NCBI RefSeq assembly: GCF_016583785.1
Contig: NZ_NRRU01000060.1
Location: 1-33,379 of the forward strand
Source: Rubrivivax gelatinosus
GTDB lineage: Bacteria; Pseudomonadota; Gammaproteobacteria; Burkholderiales; Burkholderiaceae_C
Length of the DNA stretch: 33,379 nt
Reading direction: 5' to 3'
Part shown: one piece after another, positions 25,781-33,379 of the stretch
How positions within the stretch are numbered: the first letter of the stretch is position 1
How the letters are laid out: each line of letters starts with the position of its first letter
Program-made: the position numbers and the translations under genes
Notes under the pieces: model-generated
Database searches by the model: none
What the model was told of the DNA's origin: nothing
Seen by the model: the letters and a program-made list of their open reading frames with translations, nothing else

Positions 25781-25870
25781 CCCTCTCCCGCTCGCGGGAG
25801 AGGGGCGGGGTGAGGGCTCGTGGCGCGCGGGCACCCTCACCCCTGCCCTCTCCCGCCTTGCGGGAGAGGG
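25781..25870. repeat. REP-like inverted hairpin pair, copy 1
   Basis: Two hairpins built on CCCTCTCCCGC/GGGAGAGGG (25781-25804 and 25846-25870) flank GGGGTGAGGG and its complement CCCTCACCCC. The whole element is a large inverted repeat, like a paired REP/BIME element. Similar CCCTCTCCCG...GGGAGAGGG elements are common between genes in beta- and gammaproteobacteria. Confidence 0.75.
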
Positions 25871-25876
25871 AGCCGG

Positions 25877-25942
25877 TCATTCGCGGTGGTAGGGGTGACC
25901 GCTGGACAAGGGCGAGGCGAGGTAGACGAAGTTGGTGTTCAT
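25877..25942 (-). pseudogene. Chimeric relic of maf 5' end fused to rlmH 3' end
   Basis: At the joint between the two duplicated copies, the copied maf start ([10 protein letters not shown]) runs in frame into the copied rlmH end ([10 protein letters not shown]) and its stop. The result is a 21-codon open frame. It is a by-product of the duplication and not expected to be functional, though it retains the copied maf leader. Confidence 0.8.
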
Positions 25943-25974
25943 CGTGGAAGGCTGTCGTGCCCTGCCATCTTGCC

Positions 25975-26064
25975 CCCTCTCCCGCTCGCGGGAGAGGGTC
26001 GGGGTGAGGGCTCGTGGCGCGAGGGCACCCTCACCCCTGCCCTCTCCCGCCTTGCGGGAGAGGG
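25975..26064. repeat. REP-like inverted hairpin pair, copy 2
   Basis: Same arrangement as copy 1, with hairpins at 25975-25998 and 26040-26064, produced by the tandem duplication. Because it begins just 8 bp beyond the rlmH stop, it could act as a transcription terminator or 3'-end stabiliser for the upstream part of the operon. Confidence 0.75.
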
Positions 26065-26071
26065 AGCCAGG

Positions 26072-26539
26072 TCATTCGCGGTGGTAGGGGTGACCGCTGG
26101 ACAAGGTCCAGGCGCGATAAAGCGCCTCGGCCAGCAGCACGCGCGCGAACGCATGCGGCAGCGTCAGGTCCGACAGCCGCAAGGTCTCGTCGGCACTGGC
26201 TTTCAGCGCCGGGTCCAGACCGTCGGGGCCGCCGATCAGGAAGGCGGCGTCGCGGCCGTCGCCGCGCCAGCTGGTGACACGTTCGGCCAGCTTGACCGTG
26301 TCCAGCCGCGTGCCGCGTTCGTCCAGGATCACGCGGCGCACGCCACGCGGCAGCGCCGCCTCGAAACGCGCGGCTTCGGCGGCCATGCACTGCGCCGCCG
26401 TCTTGCCGGCACGCGGTTCGGCCTTCAACGCCTTGAGTTCCAGCCGCATCTCGGGCGGGAAACGTTTGGCGAAATCGGCCCAGGCCTCGTCGGCCCAGGC
26501 CGGCTGGCGCTGGCCCACGGCCACGACCAGCAGCTTCAC
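26072..26539 (-). CDS. rlmH: 23S rRNA (pseudouridine1915-N3)-methyltransferase RlmH
   Basis: 155-residue SPOUT methyltransferase that modifies pseudouridine 1915 in helix 69 of 23S rRNA on assembled 70S ribosomes. Length equals E. coli RlmH. Family features are the opening [10 protein letters not shown], the cofactor-loop segment [31 protein letters not shown] and the invariant C-terminus HPYHRE. The start is GTG at 26539, one base after the rsfS stop. The last codons and the spacer beyond belong to copy 2 of the tandem duplication. A copied tail of this gene remains at about 25877-25911. Confidence 0.95.
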   Translation of the reverse strand: MKLLVVAVGQRQPAWADEAWADFAKRFPPEMRLELKALKAEPRAGKTAAQCMAAEAARFEAALPRGVRRVILDERGTRLDTVKLAERVTSWRGDGRDAAFLIGGPDGLDPALKASADETLRLSDLTLPHAFARVLLAEALYRAWTLSSGHPYHRE

Positions 26540-26540
26540 C

Positions 26541-27251
26541 TCAGCGTGCGGTCTTGCGCGGGGCGGTCTTGCGCGCGGGCGTCTTGGCCGCCGGCCGCGG
26601 CGCCGGCTTGCGTGCCGCCGGAGCGCTGCGCGCCGCCGGCTTCTTCACCGCGAGCTTGCGCGCCGGCTGCACCTTCACCGTCGTCACCGGCAGATCGGCG
26701 TCGCTGCGCGACGTCGTCTTGCGGGCCGCGGTCTTGCGTGCCGGCGTCTTGGCGGCCGGCCTGCCGGCAGCAGCCTTCTTCGCCGCCGGGCGCGCCGCGT
26801 TGCGCGCCAAGGTCTTGTCCGAGGCCTTCTTCTTTTTCGGCGGCTTCTTGCCCGCCTGCTTCGGCTCCTCGTCCATAGGCTCGGAAGCCTTGACCAGGCC
26901 GCCGACCACACCCAGCTTGATGCGCACCGCCTTGCCGCCCCAGATCTCCTCGAGGTGGTAGTACTCGCGGATCGCCGGCTGCATGATGTGCGCGACCGCC
27001 TGGCCGCAGTCGACGATGACCCACTCGCCGTTGTCCTCGCCCTCGGTGGACAGGACTTCCATGCCGCGCGACTTGACGGTGTCGCGCACGCTGGAGGCCA
27101 GCGCCTTGGTCTGGCGGTTGCTGGTGGCCGTCGCGATGATCACACGCTCGAACAGCGGCGACAGGCTCTCGGTGTTGAAGACGGCGATGTTCTGCGCCTT
27201 GACGTCCTCCAGGCCATCGACGATGGCCCGTTGCAGTTTACGAATGTCCAT
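26541..27251 (-). CDS. rsfS: Ribosomal silencing factor RsfS with long basic C-terminal tail
   Basis: 236-residue protein. Residues 1 to about 115 are a normal RsfS domain (opening [20 protein letters not shown], then [20 protein letters not shown] and [12 protein letters not shown]). RsfS binds ribosomal protein L14 and blocks subunit joining when nutrients run low. Residues about 122-236 form a Lys/Arg/Ala/Pro-rich tail in which [12 protein letters not shown] occurs twice. Typical RsfS proteins are 105-120 residues, so half of this one is extension. The tail resembles histone H1-like or AlgP-like sequences and probably binds RNA or DNA non-specifically. The ATG directly abuts the nadD stop. 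The frame's composition in the tail is consistent with real coding. Confidence 0.93.
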   Translation of the reverse strand: MDIRKLQRAIVDGLEDVKAQNIAVFNTESLSPLFERVIIATATSNRQTKALASSVRDTVKSRGMEVLSTEGEDNGEWVIVDCGQAVAHIMQPAIREYYHLEEIWGGKAVRIKLGVVGGLVKASEPMDEEPKQAGKKPPKKKKASDKTLARNAARPAAKKAAAGRPAAKTPARKTAARKTTSRSDADLPVTTVKVQPARKLAVKKPAARSAPAARKPAPRPAAKTPARKTAPRKTAR

Positions 27252-30761
<3,510 letters not shown>

Positions 30762-30834
30762 GGGGGGAATCTCCTGTAGCGCCGTTCGGGATCGGGGTGA
30801 CGTAGGTCGGCGCGCTTCCTCAGCGAAGGGCGCG

Positions 30835-30840
30835 ATTTTA
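30835..30840 (-). promoter_or_regulatory. Candidate -10 box for the yebC operon
   Basis: The minus strand reads GCTAAAATCGCG; TAAAAT is a near-consensus -10 hexamer in an otherwise GC-rich gap. It would start transcription about 65-70 bp upstream of the yebC ATG. The -35 region is GC-rich and overlaps a GCGGGC/GCCCGC inverted repeat (30841-30859), so no consensus -35 can be shown. Confidence 0.4.
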
Positions 30841-30971
30841 GCGGGCGGCCCCTGCCCGCCCCCGCCCCCCGGACGCAAGGGTGGGCGCCAAGCCCGGCGC
30901 TAGACTCGCGCGACCTGCGCCGGCGCCTCGTCGGCCGCCTCGATCACGACAGCAAGAACCGGGGGATTCCC

Positions 30972-32492
30972 ATGTCCGAACCGATCCTCGTCGCCCGCCA
31001 CGGCGACGTCTTCTGCGAGCTGCTGCCGGCGCTCGCCAACCGCCACGGCCTGATCACAGGCGCCACCGGCACCGGCAAGACGATCACGCTGCAAAAGCTC
31101 GCCGAGAGCTTCAGCAACATCGGCGTGCCGGTCTTCATGGCCGACGTGAAAGGCGACCTGACCGGCATCAGCCAGCGCGGCAGCGTGTCGCCCAAGCTCG
31201 CCGCGGTGCTGGCCGAACGCGGCATCGAGACCCCCGAGGCGCTGGCCTGCCCGACGACGCTGTGGGACGTCTTCGGCGAACAGGGCCACCCGGTGCGCGC
31301 CACCGTCTCCGACATGGGCCCGCTGCTGCTGGCACGCATGCTGGCGCTCAACGAGACCCAGCAGGGCGTGCTGAACCTCGTCTTCAAGATAGCCGACGAC
31401 CAGGGCCTGGCGCTGCTGGACATGAAGGACCTGCGCGCGATGCTGCAGCACGTCGGCGAGAACGCACGCGACTTCACCACCGAGTACGGCAACGTCAGCG
31501 CCGCCAGCATCGGCGCCATCCAGCGCGGCCTGCTGCAGATCGAGGAACAAGGCGGCGACCGTTTCTTCGGCGAGCCGATGCTGGCGATCGACGACTTCAT
31601 GCAAACCACGGATGGCCGCGGCGTGGTCAACATCCTCGCCGCCGACAAGCTGATGAACGCGCCGCGGCTGTACGCGACCTTCCTGCTGTGGATGCTGTCC
31701 GAGCTGTTCGAGGCCCTGCCCGAGGTCGGCGACCTGGACAAACCCAAGCTCGTCTTCTTCTTCGACGAAGCCCACCTGCTGTTCAAGGACGCGCCGGCGG
31801 CGCTGGTCGAGCGCATCGAACTCGTCGTGCGCCTGGTGCGCAGCAAAGGCGTCGGCGTCTATTTCGTCACCCAGAACCCGCTGGACGTGCCCGACACCGT
31901 GCTCGCGCAGCTGGGCAACCGCGTGCAGCACGCGCTGCGTGCGTTCTCGCCGCGCGACCAGAAGGCGGTCAAGGCCGCGGCCGACACGATGCGGCCGAAC
32001 CCGAAGCTGGGCGAGCTGTCGGCGGCGATCACCGAACTCGGCGTCGGCGAGGCGCTGGTCAGCTTCCTCGACGCCAAGGGCCGGCCCAGCGTCACCGAGC
32101 GGGTCTACGTGCTGCCACCGGGCAGCCGCATCGGCCCGGTGACGCCGGCCGAGCGCCAGGCGCTGATCGCCGGCTCGCTGGTGGCCGGTGTCTACGAGAA
32201 GACGGTCGACCGCGAGTCGGCCTACGAACGGCTGAAAGGCCGCGCCGCGACCGCACCGGCCGCCAGCGCCGGCCTGCCGCCGGGCGCGCAGGCGCCGGCG
32301 GGTGCCGGCGGCGGGCTGATGGATGGGCTGAAGGACGCGCTCTTCGGCAGCACCGGCCCGCGCGGCGGCAAGCGCGAAGGCCTGGCCGAAGCCGCGGCGC
32401 GTTCGGCGATGCGCAGCATCGGCTCGGCCGTCGGCCGCGAACTCATCCGCGGCGTGCTCGGCTCCCTCGTCGGCAACAGCCGGCGCCGCTGA
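30972..32492 (+). CDS. yjgR: HerA-like P-loop ATPase, YjgR/DUF853 family
   Basis: 506-residue ATPase related to the HerA/FtsK branch. Walker A GATGTGKT is at residues 30-37 and Walker [11 protein letters not shown] near 262. [17 protein letters not shown] follows as the sensor-like segment. The body covers the whole DUF853 family length. The C-terminal 80 residues are Gly/Ala-rich, ending in a basic helix ([13 protein letters not shown], then NSRRR). GGGGGA precedes the ATG by about 7 nt. Function in E. coli is not settled; a DNA-translocase role is inferred from the fold only. The gene is divergent from the yebC operon and is followed by tandem hairpin repeats. Confidence 0.9.
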   Translation: MSEPILVARHGDVFCELLPALANRHGLITGATGTGKTITLQKLAESFSNIGVPVFMADVKGDLTGISQRGSVSPKLAAVLAERGIETPEALACPTTLWDVFGEQGHPVRATVSDMGPLLLARMLALNETQQGVLNLVFKIADDQGLALLDMKDLRAMLQHVGENARDFTTEYGNVSAASIGAIQRGLLQIEEQGGDRFFGEPMLAIDDFMQTTDGRGVVNILAADKLMNAPRLYATFLLWMLSELFEALPEVGDLDKPKLVFFFDEAHLLFKDAPAALVERIELVVRLVRSKGVGVYFVTQNPLDVPDTVLAQLGNRVQHALRAFSPRDQKAVKAAADTMRPNPKLGELSAAITELGVGEALVSFLDAKGRPSVTERVYVLPPGSRIGPVTPAERQALIAGSLVAGVYEKTVDRESAYERLKGRAATAPAASAGLPPGAQAPAGAGGGLMDGLKDALFGSTGPRGGKREGLAEAAARSAMRSIGSAVGRELIRGVLGSLVGNSRRR

Positions 32493-32656
32493 GGCGGGAC
32501 GTACAAGGCCGGAAGGCCTTGTACGCCAGCCGAAGGCCATCCCGCGATTTCACGCGGGATGGCTGAGGCGGGACGGGCAAGGCCGGAAGGCCTTGACCGC
32601 CAGCCGAGGGCCAGCACGCGATTTCACGCGGGCTGGCTGAGGTGGCCCCCGGCTGG
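32488..32656. repeat. 74-bp tandem repeats with double hairpins downstream of yjgR
   Basis: Copies start at 32488 and 32562 with a 74-bp period, and a partial third begins at 32636 (GCTGAGGTGG). Each full copy has GCTGAGGCGGGAC, an AAGGCC-GGAA-GGCCTT hairpin, and a second hairpin with the loop ATTTCA. The yjgR stop codon is inside copy 1. Copies differ in matched stem positions in places, as expected if hairpin folding is maintained. Confidence 0.8.
32501..32562 (+). terminator. Probable yjgR terminator (two strong hairpins)
   Basis: Hairpin 1: 10-bp perfect stem at 32501-32524 with a GGAA loop. Hairpin 2: 10-bp perfect stem CCATCCCGCG/CGCGGGATGG at 32537-32562 with loop ATTTCA. No long T-tract follows, so termination may be Rho-assisted or shared with the convergent gene. 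Copy 2 has weaker versions at 32578-32595 and 32611-32636 (one mismatch). Confidence 0.5.
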
Positions 32657-32678
32657 CGAGCAAGACCTTCCGACGTCG

Positions 32679-33379
32679 TCAGTCAAGCAAATCGGAATAG
32701 TCGCCGCGGCCGTAGCCGGCGAGTGCATCCCAGGGCAGCGGCGCCGGCGTCGGGATGATCTCGGCCGTCAGCAGTTGCCGGCTCAGGCCGTGCGCGTCGT
32801 GCTGCTCGATGCGGCGCGCGTACTGGCCGCGCACGTCCCAGTCGACCAGCGTCGTGCGTTCGCCGTTGCGCAGCCGGTAGTGCTCGACCCCGCCGCTGCG
32901 GCCCAGGCGCTCCATGCGCGCCAGCGCCGCCGGGTCGATCAGCCAGTAGGCCGCGGCCCAGGAGCCGCCGTAGCCGACGTTGCCCTGGTGCGCCGGCTCG
33001 ACGTCGATGACGCGCCGGCGCTCGCGCAGCACCGACTGCACCTGCACCTCGTCGCCGACGCGGCGCAGCAGCAGCGGCGCACCCCGCGCCTCGTCGTGCG
33101 CATGGCCGGCGTGCGGGCCGGTGTGCTCGGGCCCGGCATGGGCCTCGTGCTCGGCCAGCGCCGGCGGCAGCTCGCGCTCCAGCCAGACCACGTTGGCGCG
33201 GCGCACCATGCGGTCCTGGTAGCGCGTCTGGCGCGTGACACCGTCCGAGCCGATGCTCAAGCTGGTGTGCGTGAGCCGCAGGCTCAGGCCCGGGGCCTTG
33301 TCTTCGGGCGGCCGCTGCGGCGCGGCTTCGGCCGGCCGGGCGGTGGCCGGAGCCGCCGGCGCGGCGGCCGCGCCGGCGA
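32679..33379 (-). CDS. Partial hypothetical protein, His-rich, probably exported (5' end outside window)
   Basis: The frame is open from the right edge to the stop at 32679, so at least 233 C-terminal residues are present and the start is missing. The first visible residues are Ala/Pro-rich (AGAAAAPAAPATARPAE), like the region after a signal peptide. A His-rich stretch follows (HEAHAGPEHTGPHAGHAHDE, seven His in 20 residues), which could bind metal. The rest has motifs I cannot name: NVGYGGSWAAAYWLIDP, VDWDVRGQYARRIEQHD and a C-terminal YGRGDYSDLLD. A TTG-initiated start at 33260 is possible but unlikely because coding continues upstream. Function unknown. Confidence 0.7.
   Translation of the reverse strand, partial: AGAAAAPAAPATARPAEAAPQRPPEDKAPGLSLRLTHTSLSIGSDGVTRQTRYQDRMVRRANVVWLERELPPALAEHEAHAGPEHTGPHAGHAHDEARGAPLLLRRVGDEVQVQSVLRERRRVIDVEPAHQGNVGYGGSWAAAYWLIDPAALARMERLGRSGGVEHYRLRNGERTTLVDWDVRGQYARRIEQHDAHGLSRQLLTAEIIPTPAPLPWDALAGYGRGDYSDLLD

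Larger units (their letters stand above)
25718..26106. repeat. Tandem duplication (194 + 195 bp) spanning the rlmH-maf junction
   Basis: Copy 1 (25718-25911) and copy 2 (25912-26106) differ by only a few substitutions and one extra base. Each copy runs from the first codons of maf, through the REP-like spacer, to the last codons of rlmH. The functional maf start uses copy 1 and the functional rlmH end uses copy 2. The inner ends are therefore relics: a rlmH tail in copy 1 and a maf head in copy 2. No transposase or target-site duplication is visible. Confidence 0.9.

Noticed and set aside
25749..26071. CRISPR-like or insertion-sequence origin for the repeats between rlmH and maf
   Set aside because: Only two tandem copies, no regular spacers, no transposase and no terminal inverted repeats or target duplications. 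The content is duplicated gene ends plus REP-like hairpins.

Overview
High-GC chromosomal DNA (codons strongly G/C at position 3). The operon order yebC-purD-hemF-nadD-rsfS-rlmH-maf-rng and the protein sequences point to a betaproteobacterium of the order Burkholderiales, most likely the Rubrivivax/Leptothrix/Roseateles neighbourhood. This placement is inferred from gene content and order, not from a database search. I see no tRNA, rRNA, CRISPR array, prophage or insertion sequence.

Layout. (1) 53-2791, plus strand: aconitase acnA, ending at a perfect hairpin that probably terminates transcription from both sides. (2) 2828-15293, minus strand: a two-partner secretion operon, tpsB then a giant tpsA. 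The exoprotein (about 3570 residues) has an extended signal peptide, a TPS beta-helix domain, and a long run of about 16-17 units that look to me like FG-GAP/integrin-type propeller blades. After these come three YDG and five MBG repeats, a Gly/Ser/Thr linker and a terminal Ig-like domain. An AT-rich island (about 15360-15460) lies upstream. (3) 15500-18024: a metal-dependent cyclase-family hydrolase divergent from an IclR regulator, with a palindrome and two direct repeats between them, then an unknown protein. (4) 18026-22098, minus strand: two overlapping DEAD-box RNA helicases (DbpA and an RhlE-like protein), an isochorismatase-fold hydrolase, a YgjP-like metalloprotein and a small unknown protein. 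(5) 22227-23588, plus strand: a YjjJ-type HipA-like kinase with its own DNA-binding domain and no partner antitoxin. (6) 23614-30761, minus strand: the eight-gene housekeeping operon, mostly joined by 4-bp stop/start overlaps. It is interrupted only between maf and rlmH, where a 194/195-bp tandem duplication carries REP-like hairpins and copied gene ends. (7) 30972-32492, plus strand: a HerA-like YjgR ATPase followed by 74-bp hairpin-containing repeats. (8) 32679 to the right edge, minus strand: a partial, probably exported, His-rich unknown protein.

How they work together. The large minus-strand operon mixes ribosome maturation and RNA processing (RNase G, RlmH, RsfS, YebC), nucleotide and cofactor synthesis (PurD, HemF, NadD) and nucleotide-pool cleaning (Maf). 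The two helicases add a second ribosome-assembly theme. The TPS pair is the main surface or accessory system, and its internal architecture is the most unusual thing in the window. The rest reads as ordinary chromosomal backbone.
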